64,000 nt of DNA from Variovorax sp. OAS795 (GTDB lineage Bacteria > Pseudomonadota > Gammaproteobacteria > Burkholderiales > Burkholderiaceae_C): assembly GCF_040546685.1 (NCBI RefSeq), contig NZ_JBEPOH010000001.1, forward strand, positions 186,001 through 250,000, written 5' to 3'. The translations under genes and the position numbers were made by a program. Positions 52,523 through 61,196 of this stretch are shown here, one piece after another. The notes beneath the pieces were generated by a model that had not been told where the DNA came from, searched no databases, and saw only the letters and a list, made by a program, of their open reading frames with translations. Within the stretch, counting starts at the first letter, position 1; each line of letters opens with the position of its first letter.

Positions 52523-53683
52523 TTAGGCCGAAGGTATTCGGATCTCGCGCGCCGCGCGCGCCCGGCGTGCGCGCGCATCGGGCTGCAGCGGCCGGAGGTA
52601 CTCGTGCAGCGCCAGCGCGGCGGCGCCCACGGCCGGTGCCAGTTCGCCATAGCGGGCCAGGCGCAGGTCGGGCGCGGGCATGCCGGCGGCATCGGCATGG
52701 CGCTTGACGCTGTCGAAGGCCGCCTGCACCAGGCCGCCATGCCGGGTGCATGACTTGCCGCCGAGCACGATGGCACGCGGATCGAAGGTGACCCAGAGGT
52801 TCTGCAGCAGCACGCCGAAGAAGGCCGCCGCGCGCGCCGTGCCGGGCGCGTCGCGCGCCAGTGCGCGCGAGCCGAAGAAGGCTTCGGCGCAGCCCTTGCG
52901 CCCGCACGAGCACGGCGGCCCGTCGATCTGCAGGATGGTGTGGCCGATCTCGCCCGCCATGCCTTGCGCGCCCGTGAAGAGGCGGTCGTTCAGCACCACG
53001 CCGGCCCCCACGCCGACGTCGCAGCTGACGAAGATCAGCGGGTCGCCGCCTTCGCCGCCGAAGAACTCGTACTCGCCGAGCGCGGCGGCGTCGGCATCGT
53101 TCTGCAGCTGCACCGTCACCCCCGGCAGGCCCGCCGCGGCAAAGGCATTCTCGAGCGCGGGCAGCAGGCTCACGTTGCGCCATCCGAGGTTGGGCGCAAA
53201 GCGGACCACGCCGGTGCAATCGTCCACCGCACCGGGCACGCAGACGCCGATGCCCGACAGGCCGAGGCCCATCGCACCGAGTTGCCTGTATGCCGCCGCA
53301 GCCATGCGCGCCACCTGTGCGCAGGCGCCATCCGGTGCGCTGTCGGCCAGCGCCTGGGTGTCGGCATGGAGCACCTCGCCCTGCAGCGAGACGCAGGCCA
53401 GGCGCACGGTTTCGACCGCGATCTCGACGCCCATCAATGCGCGCACGCCGACGTTGATCCGCAGCGGCGTGGAGGGCCGCCCCAGGCCTTCGGCCACGGC
53501 CGTTCCGGCCTCGCTGAGCCAGCCTTCGTCGAGCAGTTCGCGCACCAGCAGGCTCACGGTCGATTTGGTGAGGCCGCTCTCGTCGGCGAGCCGCGCGCGC
53601 GACAGGCCGGGCCGTGCGCGCAGCAGGCGCAGCAGGACGCTGCGGTTCATGCGCTTGAGCAGCTGCTGGTCGCCGATGGTCAT
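52523..53683 (-). CDS. ROK-family regulator, XylR-like
   Basis: A 386-residue repressor-type ROK protein. An N-terminal winged helix (LLRLLRARPGLSRARLADESGLTKSTVSLLVRELLDEGWL) is fused to a sugar-kinase-like ROK domain. The latter has LQNDADAAALGEYEFFGGEGGDPLIFVSCDVGVGAGVV, GEIGHTILQIDGPPCSCGRKGCAE (ROK zinc motif) and FDPRAIVLGG. It lies 40 bp after the xylG-like gene on the same strand. A xyl-operator-like dyad sits upstream of the transporter, so it most likely represses this operon until an aldose binds. Confidence 0.9.
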   Translation of the reverse strand: MTIGDQQLLKRMNRSVLLRLLRARPGLSRARLADESGLTKSTVSLLVRELLDEGWLSEAGTAVAEGLGRPSTPLRINVGVRALMGVEIAVETVRLACVSLQGEVLHADTQALADSAPDGACAQVARMAAAAYRQLGAMGLGLSGIGVCVPGAVDDCTGVVRFAPNLGWRNVSLLPALENAFAAAGLPGVTVQLQNDADAAALGEYEFFGGEGGDPLIFVSCDVGVGAGVVLNDRLFTGAQGMAGEIGHTILQIDGPPCSCGRKGCAEAFFGSRALARDAPGTARAAAFFGVLLQNLWVTFDPRAIVLGGKSCTRHGGLVQAAFDSVKRHADAAGMPAPDLRLARYGELAPAVGAAALALHEYLRPLQPDARARRARAAREIRIPSA

Positions 53684-53723
53684 GGTCCGACCCCGGGCCT
53701 GCGAAGCACGACCGCGCGGGCGT

Positions 53724-54500
53724 TCACCTGTGCGCCTGCTCTTTTCCTTCGGGCCGCTTGCCGGCGATGATCATGCCGAGCACTTCGTCTTCGGTGACGT
53801 CCGCGGTGCGGTAGGTGCCGACGAGCTTGCCGTTCTTCATGACGGCGACACGGTCGCTGAGCGAGAACACGTCGGGCATATCGTGCGTGATGAGGAAGAT
53901 GCCGACGCCATCGGCCTTGAGCTGCTTCACCAGCCCGCCGACCATCGCCGTCTCTTCAGGGCCGAGCGCCGCGCAGGGCTCGTCCATGATGAGGATGCGC
54001 GCATTGAAGTACAGCGCGCGCGAAATCGCCACCACCTGCCGCTGGCCGCCCGAGAGGCGGCGCACCGGAATGCGGATGTTGGTGAAGTTCCTGTTCAGGC
54101 GGTGGAACACCTTGCGCGCCTGCACCTCCATGAAGTGGTCGTCGAGCGTGTTCCAGCGCGTCATCTTCTCGCGGCCGAGAAAGAGGTTGGACACCGAGTC
54201 CAGGTTGTCGGCCAGCGCCAGCGTCTGGTAGATGGTCTCGATGCCCAGCGCCTGCGCCTCGGCGGGCGTGCGGATGTGGACCTTCTCGCCCGCGATCAGC
54301 GTGTCGCCCGAGTCGATGGGGTAGGCGCCCGCGAGCATCTTCATGAGCGTGGACTTGCCCGCGCCGTTGTGGCCGAGCACCGCGACCACCTCGCCCGGAT
54401 GAAGGTTGACGCTCACGCCGTCCACGGCCTTCACGCCGCCGAAGGCCTTGCGGATGTCGCGCAGTTCGACCAGGGGTTGGGGAGTGCCGGCACCGTTCAT
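53724..54500 (-). CDS. xylG: XylG-type sugar ABC transporter ATPase (single domain)
   Basis: A 258-residue single-nucleotide-domain ATPase. Walker A is [16 protein letters not shown], the signature [15 protein letters not shown], Walker [14 protein letters not shown]. It contains the CUT2-type segment [24 protein letters not shown]. It is half the size of E. coli XylG, like FrcA, so it should dimerise. The start at 54500 lies 1 bp after the permease stop. Confidence 0.88.
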   Translation of the reverse strand: MNGAGTPQPLVELRDIRKAFGGVKAVDGVSVNLHPGEVVAVLGHNGAGKSTLMKMLAGAYPIDSGDTLIAGEKVHIRTPAEAQALGIETIYQTLALADNLDSVSNLFLGREKMTRWNTLDDHFMEVQARKVFHRLNRNFTNIRIPVRRLSGGQRQVVAISRALYFNARILIMDEPCAALGPEETAMVGGLVKQLKADGVGIFLITHDMPDVFSLSDRVAVMKNGKLVGTYRTADVTEDEVLGMIIAGKRPEGKEQAHR

Positions 54501-54501
54501 C

Positions 54502-55692
54502 TCAGTTCTCCCCGAACTTGCGCCGGTACAGCACATCGAACACCACCGCCACGATCAGCACCTGCCCGATGATCACCATGCGCTTGCCGATCGGCACGTC
54601 CAGCAGCAGCATGCCGCTGTCGAGCGACTGCATGATGAGCGCGCCCAGCACCGAGCCGAAGATCGAGCCGCTGCCGCCCGCGAGCGCCGTGCCGCCGATC
54701 ACGGCGGCCGCGATCACATACAGCTCCATGCCGTTGCCGAGCGAGTTGGTGCCGGCGTTGAGCCGCGCGATCGACACGATGGCCGCCACCGTCACCAGCA
54801 CCGCGAGCAGCGCGAACAGCATCAGCGTGACGCGCTTGACCGGAATACCGACCAGCGCCGCGGCGTCGGGGTTGCCGCCCATCGCGAACACGTAGCGGCC
54901 GAAGCGCGTGCGGTGCACGATGAACGACAGCACGATCGCCACCACGGCCCAGATCAGCACCGGGATCGGCAGCCCTTGCGGCGCATCCTTGGAGGGAATC
55001 CGGTAGCTGTTCATGACCGCGGCAAAGACCAGCACCACCGCCACCGGCACCGCGGTCAGCAGCAGCTCGAGCCACAGCGGCTCGTTGGGCATCTCGTGGT
55101 GCGCGCGCGCGCGGCGCTTCTGCAGCATGCGCGCGAACAGCACCACCGCCACGAACGCCGCGAGGACCCAGGTCGCGGTGGTGCCGATGCCGCCGTCGTA
55201 GCCGCCGCCCAGCCGCTGGAAGAACTCGTCGTTGACCGGCTGCGTCTTGCCGTCGGCCACGAGGAACGCGGCGCCGCGGAACGACATCAGCCCGCCCAGC
55301 GTGACCACGAACGACGGCACGCCCAGCATGGCCGTGAGCCAGCCCTGGTAGATCGACACCAGCAGCGCCACGGCGAGCCCCGCCAGGCACGCCGTGGGCC
55401 ACGACCAGCCCGAGGTGTACTGCAGGTACGCAATCAGCACGCCGACGAAGCCCATCACCGAGCCGACGGACAGGTCGATGTGCCGCGCCACGATGACCAG
55501 CACCATCACGGTCGCGACGATGCCCACCACGGCCGTCTGCTGCGCCACGTTGTAAAGGTTCTCGGGCGACAGGAACACGCCGCCCGACATCACGTTGAAG
55601 ACGATGCCCATGGCGACCAGCAGCACGCTCATCAGCAGCAGGCGCAGATCGACGCCCGTGCGGCGCCACCAGCCCGGCGTTGGATTGCTCAT
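54502..55692 (-). CDS. xylH: XylH-type sugar ABC transporter permease
   Basis: A 396-residue CUT2 permease with ten or more hydrophobic segments. [47 protein letters not shown] and [25 protein letters not shown] are family hallmarks. A hydrophilic stretch ([16 protein letters not shown]) lies between two central helices, as in XylH. It is 9 bp after xylF. Confidence 0.92.
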   Translation of the reverse strand: MSNPTPGWWRRTGVDLRLLLMSVLLVAMGIVFNVMSGGVFLSPENLYNVAQQTAVVGIVATVMVLVIVARHIDLSVGSVMGFVGVLIAYLQYTSGWSWPTACLAGLAVALLVSIYQGWLTAMLGVPSFVVTLGGLMSFRGAAFLVADGKTQPVNDEFFQRLGGGYDGGIGTTATWVLAAFVAVVLFARMLQKRRARAHHEMPNEPLWLELLLTAVPVAVVLVFAAVMNSYRIPSKDAPQGLPIPVLIWAVVAIVLSFIVHRTRFGRYVFAMGGNPDAAALVGIPVKRVTLMLFALLAVLVTVAAIVSIARLNAGTNSLGNGMELYVIAAAVIGGTALAGGSGSIFGSVLGALIMQSLDSGMLLLDVPIGKRMVIIGQVLIVAVVFDVLYRRKFGEN

Positions 55693-55701
55693 GGGGCGGG
55701 T

Positions 55702-56724
55702 CTACTTGCAGGCCGCCGGCGCGCTGGCCGCCTGCACGCCCTTGCAGAGCTCGTCCTTCTTGATCCAGCCGGCCTTCACGACCACGTCGAGGTTGTCGCG
55801 CGTGATCGGCACCGGCGTGAGCAGCCGCGACGACAGCGAGATCTTCTTGGGCCCCGAATTCCACGGCGCGGCCTTCTCCACCGGCTTGCCCTGCGTGAGC
55901 GCGATGGCGGCGCTGGCGGCTTCGCGGCCGAGTTCGCGCGAGTCCTTGAAGATGGTGGCGGTCTGCGTGCCCAGCGCGATGCGGTTGAGCGCCGCAAAGT
56001 CCGCGTCCTGGCCCGACACCGGAATGCCGCGCAGGCCCTTGGCCGTGAGCGCGGCCACCGCGCCGCCGGCCGTGCCGTCGTTGGCGGCCACCACCGCATC
56101 GACCTTGTTGCCGACCTTGGTGAGGATCTGCTCCATGTTCTTCTGCGCGACCTCGGGCTTCCAGCCTTCGGTGTATTCGTCGCCGACGATCTTGATGTCG
56201 CCCTTCTTCACTGCGGCGTCCAGCACCTCTTGCTGGCCTGCGCGCAGGAAGTCCGCATTGGGGTCGCTGGGCGAGCCCTTGATGATCACGTAGTTGCCCT
56301 GGGGCTTGACCTTGAAGACCTCGCGCGCTTCCATGCGCCCCACCTCGACGTTGTCGAAGGTGATGTAGAACACGCCGGGCGCCTCGATCAGCCGGTCGTA
56401 CGCGACCACGGGCACCTTCTGGCGCGTGGCCTTGGTGATGGCGGGCAGGATCGCGTCCTTGTCCATCGCCAGCACGATCAGCGCCTTGGCGCCCTTGGAC
56501 ATCAGCCCCTCGATGTCGCCGAGCTGCTTCTCGGGCGAGCCGCCCGCATCGGCGCTGATGTACTTGGCGCCCAGCTTCTCCAGCTGCGCCTTGATCGCCG
56601 CCTCGTCGGTCTTCCACCGCTCTTCCTGGAAGTTGGACCAGCTCACGCCGACCACGGTCTGCGCCACTGCGCCCACTGCGGTGAGGCCGAAGGCCATGGC
56701 GGCCAGGGTGTGCTTGAGTTGCAT
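55702..56724 (-). CDS. xylF: XylF-type D-xylose-binding periplasmic protein
   Basis: A 340-residue CUT2 binding protein. Its signal peptide ends [87 protein letters not shown] and [30 protein letters not shown] align closely with E. coli XylF by recall. The ATG at 56724 is the only one giving a signal peptide. It heads the xylFHG-ROK transcription unit. Confidence 0.93.
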   Translation of the reverse strand: MQLKHTLAAMAFGLTAVGAVAQTVVGVSWSNFQEERWKTDEAAIKAQLEKLGAKYISADAGGSPEKQLGDIEGLMSKGAKALIVLAMDKDAILPAITKATRQKVPVVAYDRLIEAPGVFYITFDNVEVGRMEAREVFKVKPQGNYVIIKGSPSDPNADFLRAGQQEVLDAAVKKGDIKIVGDEYTEGWKPEVAQKNMEQILTKVGNKVDAVVAANDGTAGGAVAALTAKGLRGIPVSGQDADFAALNRIALGTQTATIFKDSRELGREAASAAIALTQGKPVEKAAPWNSGPKKISLSSRLLTPVPITRDNLDVVVKAGWIKKDELCKGVQAASAPAACK

Positions 56725-56774
56725 CGATGTCTCTCCTAGGAAGGTTTGCCCGGCGCGGAAGCCGTGTAAGAAAT

Positions 56775-56801
56775 TAGTTAGTTTGAAGGGCGAACTAACT
56801 A
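56775..56801. promoter_or_regulatory. xyl-type operator upstream of xylF
   Basis: TAGTTAGTT, 9 nt, AACTAACTA has perfect 9-bp arms, 51 bp upstream of the xylF start. It strongly resembles the xylO boxes bound by XylR-type ROK repressors (TTAGTTTGTTTG...CAAACTAA). The cognate protein is encoded four genes downstream. Confidence 0.8.
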
Positions 56802-56916
56802 TCCCATCGCGGCAAAGCGAACGGCATCCGGGAATTCCCGGGGACCGGAGACATGCGATTGGCGGGCCAGAAGGCAAGCCCGGCAGCGGCAAGCGCCGCC
56901 GGACTGCCCTGCCGCA

Positions 56917-57255
56917 TCAAGCGTTGGCGAGCGGAAATTCCTCGGCGCTGAACACCGTATGAAAGACCGTGCCGTCGAACATCTCGAACAGGTGCTTCGA
57001 GACTTCGCGGCTTTCGTAGCGCACGGGCGAGTCGAGCGCGAGCGCGATGTCCTCGCGGCTCGCGTAGCGCGTCGACAGCACCATCGCCAGCTCGGGGTCG
57101 CTCACGTCGCTCTCGACCTGGCGCAGCACGCGCACTTCGAGCACGCCGGGAAAGCGGGTCCACAGCGGCACCAGCTTGTCGTGCACGTGCCGGTCGAAAG
57201 CCTCTTCCATGCCGGCCTTGACCCGGCCCCGGAAAAACGCGCAACGGATGAACAT
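56917..57255 (-). CDS. Dimeric ferredoxin-fold (Dabb-like) small protein
   Basis: A 112-residue protein starting MFIRCAFFRGRVKAGMEEAFDRHVHDKLVPLWTRFPGVLEVRVLRQ. The beta-alpha-beta start, PGVLEVRVLR strand and FEMFDGTVFHTVFS end match stress-responsive A/B-barrel (Dabb)/EthD-like folds. It lies 35 bp downstream of the reductase gene and is probably cotranscribed with the sugar-acid genes. A lactone- or sugar-acid-related role is inference. Confidence 0.7.
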   Translation of the reverse strand: MFIRCAFFRGRVKAGMEEAFDRHVHDKLVPLWTRFPGVLEVRVLRQVESDVSDPELAMVLSTRYASREDIALALDSPVRYESREVSKHLFEMFDGTVFHTVFSAEEFPLANA

Positions 57256-57290
57256 GGGATGTCTTCTTTCGTGGTTGGAATGCATGCGCC

Positions 57291-58193
57291 TCAGTCGCGC
57301 GCGTAGCCGCTGAACTGCCGCATCATGGCGGCCGTGTCCTCGGGCCCGAGCCCGGCCGCCACGAAGGCGCGATGCAGTTCGGAGACCGCACCCGCCAATG
57401 GCAGCGGCAGGCGTTCGGCGTGTGCAAAGGCCTGCACCGCCTCGAGGTCCTTGAGCATGTTGTCGATGCGGCCGGTGGGCGTGAGATCGCGCGCGGCCAT
57501 CTTGGGGCCGAACTCGCGCAGGATCTGGCTGTCGGCCCGGCCGCCGGCCAGCGCGGTGTGCAGCTTCGAGGCATCGACGCCGCCGGCTTCCGCCAGCCGC
57601 ACCGCCTCGGCCATGGCCTGGAAGCCGATGGCGCAGAGCAGCTGGTTGACCAGCTTGGTGGTCTGCCCGGCACCGCTTTCACCCATGCGGGTGTAGTTGG
57701 CGCACAGGCTGTCCATCACGGCGCGCGCACGTGCCACGTCGTCGTCGCTGCCGCCCGCCATCACGGTCAGCTGGCCGAGCAGCGCCTTGGGCGCACCGCC
57801 CGAGAGCGGCGCATCGACGAAGCCCATGCCCGTGCGTTCGCGCAGCCGCTGCGCGAGCCGGCGCGTGGCGGCCGGGTCGATGGAGGACATGTCGATCAGC
57901 AGCCGGTGCGGATCGGCGGGCGCGGCCGCAGCCACGCCGCCTTCGCCGAAGAGCACATGCTCGACCACCGCGGCGGAATTGAGGCTGGTGATGACGAAGT
58001 CGCTCGCCGCGGCGGCAGCGGCCGCATCGGCGGCGGCCTCTGCACCGTGCTGCGCCAGCGCCGCGACCTTGGCGGCATCGAGGTCGAACACCCGCACCGC
58101 ATGGCCGCAGTCGAGCAGGCGGCGCGCAATGGCCGAGCCCATGACGCCGGCGCCGATCACGGCCACGCGCTGGCGGGTTGGCTCCACGGCCAT
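57291..58193 (-). CDS. HIBADH/tartronate-semialdehyde-reductase-family enzyme
   Basis: A 300-residue beta-hydroxyacid dehydrogenase. The Rossmann motif is VAVIGAGVMGSAIARRLLDCGHAVRVFDLD, then VDAPLSGGAPKALLGQLTVMAGG (substrate loop) and the catalytic-lysine segment GAGQTTKLVNQLLC. Such enzymes reduce tartronate semialdehyde or oxidise 3-hydroxyacids. It sits 3 bp after the gluconate-5-dehydrogenase-like SDR, so it belongs to that operon. Confidence 0.88.
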   Translation of the reverse strand: MAVEPTRQRVAVIGAGVMGSAIARRLLDCGHAVRVFDLDAAKVAALAQHGAEAAADAAAAAAASDFVITSLNSAAVVEHVLFGEGGVAAAAPADPHRLLIDMSSIDPAATRRLAQRLRERTGMGFVDAPLSGGAPKALLGQLTVMAGGSDDDVARARAVMDSLCANYTRMGESGAGQTTKLVNQLLCAIGFQAMAEAVRLAEAGGVDASKLHTALAGGRADSQILREFGPKMAARDLTPTGRIDNMLKDLEAVQAFAHAERLPLPLAGAVSELHRAFVAAGLGPEDTAAMMRQFSGYARD

Positions 58194-58196
58194 CGC

Positions 58197-58958
58197 TCAG
58201 AGGCTGGCGGTGATGCCGCCGTCCACGTACAGGATGTGGCCGTTGACGAAGCTGGAGGCGTCCGACGCGAGAAAGATGGCGGCGCCGCCGAGTTCTTCCA
58301 CGTCGCCCCAGCGCCCGGCGGGCGTGCGGCCGGAGAGCCACGCGGTGAATGCCTCGTCGGCCACCAGCGTCTCGGTCAGCTCGGTCTTGAAGTAGCCCGG
58401 GCCCAGGCCGTTGACCTGGATGCCGTGCTTGCCGAGATCGATGGCCATGCCCTTGGTGAGCATCTTCACGGCGCCCTTGGTGGCGGCATAGGGCGCGATG
58501 CCCGGCCGGCCCAGCTCGCTTTGCACCGAGCAGACGTTGATGATCTTGCCGCGCTTGCGCTCGATCATGCGCTGCGCCACGAAGCGGCCCACGAAGAACA
58601 CGCTGTCAATGTTGGTGGTCGTGATCTTGTGCCAGGCATCGATCGGAAACTCCGCGAACGCGCCGCGGTGCTGCATGCCGGCGTTGTTGACCAGGATGTC
58701 GATGGCGCCGACTTCGGCTTCGATGCGCGCCACGCCGGCTTCCACCGCCTGGGCATCGGTCACGTCGAAGGCCACGGCCTCGGCCGCGACGCCGCGGGCG
58801 CGCAAGGCGTCGCGCGCTGCTTCGAGCGCGCCGGCATCGCGTGCATTGAGCACGATGCGCGCGCCCGCCGAGCCCAGCGCCGAGGCCAGCGCAAAGCCGA
58901 TGCCCTTGCTGGAGCCGGTGATGAGGGCGGTGCGCCCGGAGAGGTCGAAGAGTTTCAA
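58197..58958 (-). CDS. SDR enzyme, gluconate 5-dehydrogenase-like
   Basis: A 253-residue SDR beginning MKLFDLSGRTALITGSSKGIGFALASALGSAGA. NNAG, the Ser in INVCSVQSELGRPGIAPYAATKGAVKMLTKGMA (YxxxK) and C-terminal YVDGGITASL are complete. The sequence closely resembles IdnO/gluconate 5-dehydrogenases, interconverting gluconate and 5-ketogluconate. It diverges from the 2-hydroxyacid dehydrogenase, with gnt-type operators in the gap. Confidence 0.88.
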   Translation of the reverse strand: MKLFDLSGRTALITGSSKGIGFALASALGSAGARIVLNARDAGALEAARDALRARGVAAEAVAFDVTDAQAVEAGVARIEAEVGAIDILVNNAGMQHRGAFAEFPIDAWHKITTTNIDSVFFVGRFVAQRMIERKRGKIINVCSVQSELGRPGIAPYAATKGAVKMLTKGMAIDLGKHGIQVNGLGPGYFKTELTETLVADEAFTAWLSGRTPAGRWGDVEELGGAAIFLASDASSFVNGHILYVDGGITASL

Positions 58959-59010
58959 GCGGGGCTCCAGGAGGATGGCTGAACGGGGGAGGAGACGGCA
59001 GTGTAAATAC

Positions 59011-59022
59011 GTTACCGGTATC
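59011..59022. promoter_or_regulatory. gnt-type operator box 1
   Basis: GTTACCGGTATC contains the TACCGGTA palindrome bound by GntR/IdnR LacI-family regulators. It is in the divergent gap 53 bp upstream of the gluconate-5-dehydrogenase-like gene. The same 12-mer recurs at 59090. Confidence 0.75.
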
Positions 59023-59089
59023 TTTTTGGTCCGTCAATGGTAAAAACCTCCACGAAAGCTTCCTACAGGGCGCGACGACTCCGGTTAAA

Positions 59090-59101
59090 GTTACCGGTAT
59101 C
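59090..59101. promoter_or_regulatory. gnt-type operator box 2
   Basis: An exact repeat of GTTACCGGTATC, 79 bp from box 1 and 43 bp upstream of the 2-hydroxyacid dehydrogenase start. Paired boxes suggest cooperative or looping repression by the cluster's LacI-family protein. Confidence 0.75.
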
Positions 59102-59143
59102 CATATTGCGCCTGTGCTGCGCCGTCCTTCGAGGAGAACCCGC

Positions 59144-60097
59144 TTGACCATCGCCACTCCACTCCCGCACGTGCTGATGCCCGGCCCCTATCCGGACTGG
59201 GACATGGCGCCGATGCAGTCGAGCTACACGTTGCTTCGCTGGTGGGAGGCGGCAGACAAGCCGGCCTTCCTCGCCGAGCACGCCCCGTCCATCCGCGCGG
59301 TGGCCACCCGCGGCGAACTGGGGGCCAGCACCGAGCTGATCGCATCGCTCCCGAACCTGGAGCTGGTCGCCTGCTACGGCGTGGGCACCGACGGCATCGA
59401 CCTGGCGGCCTGCCGCGCGCGCGGCATCCGCGTGAGCAACACGCCCGACGTGCTCAACGGCGACGTGGCCGACCTGGCGGTGGGCCTCACGCTCGCGCTG
59501 CAGCGCGCCATTCCGGCGGCCGACCGCTTCGTGCGCAGCGGCGATTGGGCCAAGGGCCCGATGCCGCTGGCGACGCGCGTGTTCGGCCAGCGCGTGGGCA
59601 TCGCGGGTTTCGGCCGCATCGGCAGCACCATCGCGCGCAGGCTCTCGGGCTTCGACATGGAACTGGGCTACTTCAGCCGCACCGCGCGCGAGGACAGCCT
59701 GCTGCGCCACTTCGGCAACCTGGCGGCCATGGCCGAATGGTGCGACGTGCTCATCGTGATCCTGCCGGGTGGCGAGGCGACGCGCGGCATCGTCGATGCC
59801 GGCGTGCTGCAGGCGCTCGGCCCCAAGGGCTGGCTGGTGAACGTGTCGCGCGGCACCACGGTCGACGAGGACGCGCTGCTGCAGGCGCTCGAGCAGCGCA
59901 CCATCGCGGGCGCCGCGCTCGATGTGTTCCTGAACGAGCCGCGCATCGACCCGCGCTTCGCGGCGCTCGACAATGTGGTGCTGCACCCGCACCATGGCAG
60001 CGGCACCGAGCAGACCCGCCGCGCCATGGGCGAGCTGGTCCGCCGCAACCTGCAGGCCCACTTCGGTGGCCAGCCCCTCGTCACCCCGGTCGCCTGA
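59144..60097 (+). CDS. D-2-hydroxyacid dehydrogenase (2-ketogluconate/glyoxylate reductase-like)
   Basis: A 317-residue NAD(P)-dependent reductase. LELVACYGVGTDGIDLAACRARGIRVSNTPDVLNGDVADLAVGL is followed by the Rossmann motif GIAGFGRIGSTIARRL, catalytic Arg in NVSRGTTVDEDALL and the catalytic His in LHPHHGSGT. The TTG at 59144 is chosen for the GAGGAGAACC site just before it. The context (gluconate and idonate enzymes) suggests reduction of 2-ketogluconate or 2,5-diketogluconate (inference). Confidence 0.9.
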   Translation: MTIATPLPHVLMPGPYPDWDMAPMQSSYTLLRWWEAADKPAFLAEHAPSIRAVATRGELGASTELIASLPNLELVACYGVGTDGIDLAACRARGIRVSNTPDVLNGDVADLAVGLTLALQRAIPAADRFVRSGDWAKGPMPLATRVFGQRVGIAGFGRIGSTIARRLSGFDMELGYFSRTAREDSLLRHFGNLAAMAEWCDVLIVILPGGEATRGIVDAGVLQALGPKGWLVNVSRGTTVDEDALLQALEQRTIAGAALDVFLNEPRIDPRFAALDNVVLHPHHGSGTEQTRRAMGELVRRNLQAHFGGQPLVTPVA

Positions 60098-60116
60098 CGG
60101 CCTGAAGGAGAACCCC

Positions 60117-61190
60117 ATGCGTTTGCGTTGTATGTGCCTCGTGATCCACGCCCCCGACGACCTGCGCCTGGAAGAACAGGACGCCGGCGAGATCGGACCG
60201 GGCCAGGTGCTGGTGAAGGTGGGCATGGGAGGCATCTGCGGCTCCGACCTGCATTACTTCCACAACGGCGGCTTCGGCACCGTGCGCATCAAGGAGCCGA
60301 TGGTGCTGGGCCACGAGGTGGCCGGCACGGTGGTGGCCACGGCCCCGGGCGTCGAGAGCGTGCGCATCGGCGACAAGGTCGCCATCAATCCGAGCCGCCC
60401 GTGCGGCGCCTGCAAGTTCTGCCTCGAAGGCCTGCCCAACCAGTGCCTGGACATGCGCTTCTACGGCAGCGCGATGCGCATGCCGCACGTGCAGGGCGCG
60501 TTCCGCAACATGCTGCTGTGCGAGGCCACGCAGTGCGTGAAGGTGGCGGCGCATGTGCCGCTGCGCCTGGCGGCATTGGCCGAGCCGTTCTCGGTCGGGC
60601 TGCATGGCGTGTCGCGCGCGGGTCCGCTGCTGGGCAAGCGCGTGCTGGTGTCGGGCTGCGGGCCCATCGGCGTGCTGGCCATTGCGGCGGCGCGTGCGCA
60701 CGGCGCGGCCGAGATCACCGCCACCGACGTGGTCGGCGAACCGCTGGCCATTGCGCGCGCCATGGGCGCGGACCACGCCATCAACGTGGCGGAAGACAAG
60801 GCCTGGGTGTCGCGCTATTCGGCCGACAAGGGCACCTTCGACGTGATGCTCGAATGCTCGGGCAACGAGCGCGCGCTGCGCGACGGGCTCGAGGTGATGC
60901 GCCCGCGCGGCGTGGTCGTGCAGCTGGGCCTGGGCGGCGACGTGAGCATCCCGCAGAACATGGTGGTGGCGAAGGAGCTCAGCATCTGCGGCTCGTTCCG
61001 CTTCCACACGGAGTTTGCGCTGGCGGTGCGGCTCATCAACGAAGGGCGGGTCGACTTGTCGCCCGTGGTCACGCACACCTTCCCGATGCTGCAGGCGCGC
61101 GAGGCCTTCGAGCTGGCGAGCGACCGGCAGCGTGCGATGAAGGTGCTGATCGACTTTGCCGACGCCGGCGCGGAAACCGCCGCGGCCTGA
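60117..61190 (+). CDS. L-idonate 5-dehydrogenase-like zinc MDR enzyme
   Basis: A 357-residue zinc alcohol dehydrogenase. Catalytic zinc ligands are in GGICGSDLHYFHNGG and GHEVAG, the structural zinc site is CGACKFCLEGLPNQC, and the Rossmann motif is [27 protein letters not shown]. It closely resembles IdnD, oxidising L-idonate to 5-ketogluconate, which the SDR can reduce to gluconate. The gene begins 19 bp after the hydroxyacid dehydrogenase behind AAGGAG. Confidence 0.88.
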   Translation: MRLRCMCLVIHAPDDLRLEEQDAGEIGPGQVLVKVGMGGICGSDLHYFHNGGFGTVRIKEPMVLGHEVAGTVVATAPGVESVRIGDKVAINPSRPCGACKFCLEGLPNQCLDMRFYGSAMRMPHVQGAFRNMLLCEATQCVKVAAHVPLRLAALAEPFSVGLHGVSRAGPLLGKRVLVSGCGPIGVLAIAAARAHGAAEITATDVVGEPLAIARAMGADHAINVAEDKAWVSRYSADKGTFDVMLECSGNERALRDGLEVMRPRGVVVQLGLGGDVSIPQNMVVAKELSICGSFRFHTEFALAVRLINEGRVDLSPVVTHTFPMLQAREAFELASDRQRAMKVLIDFADAGAETAAA

Positions 61191-61196
61191 TCGGCC

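Noticed and set aside
53724-54500. xylG considered a truncated pseudogene because it is half the E. coli length
   Set aside because: Single-domain ATPases (FrcA-like) are normal in this transporter class and all ATPase motifs are intact.
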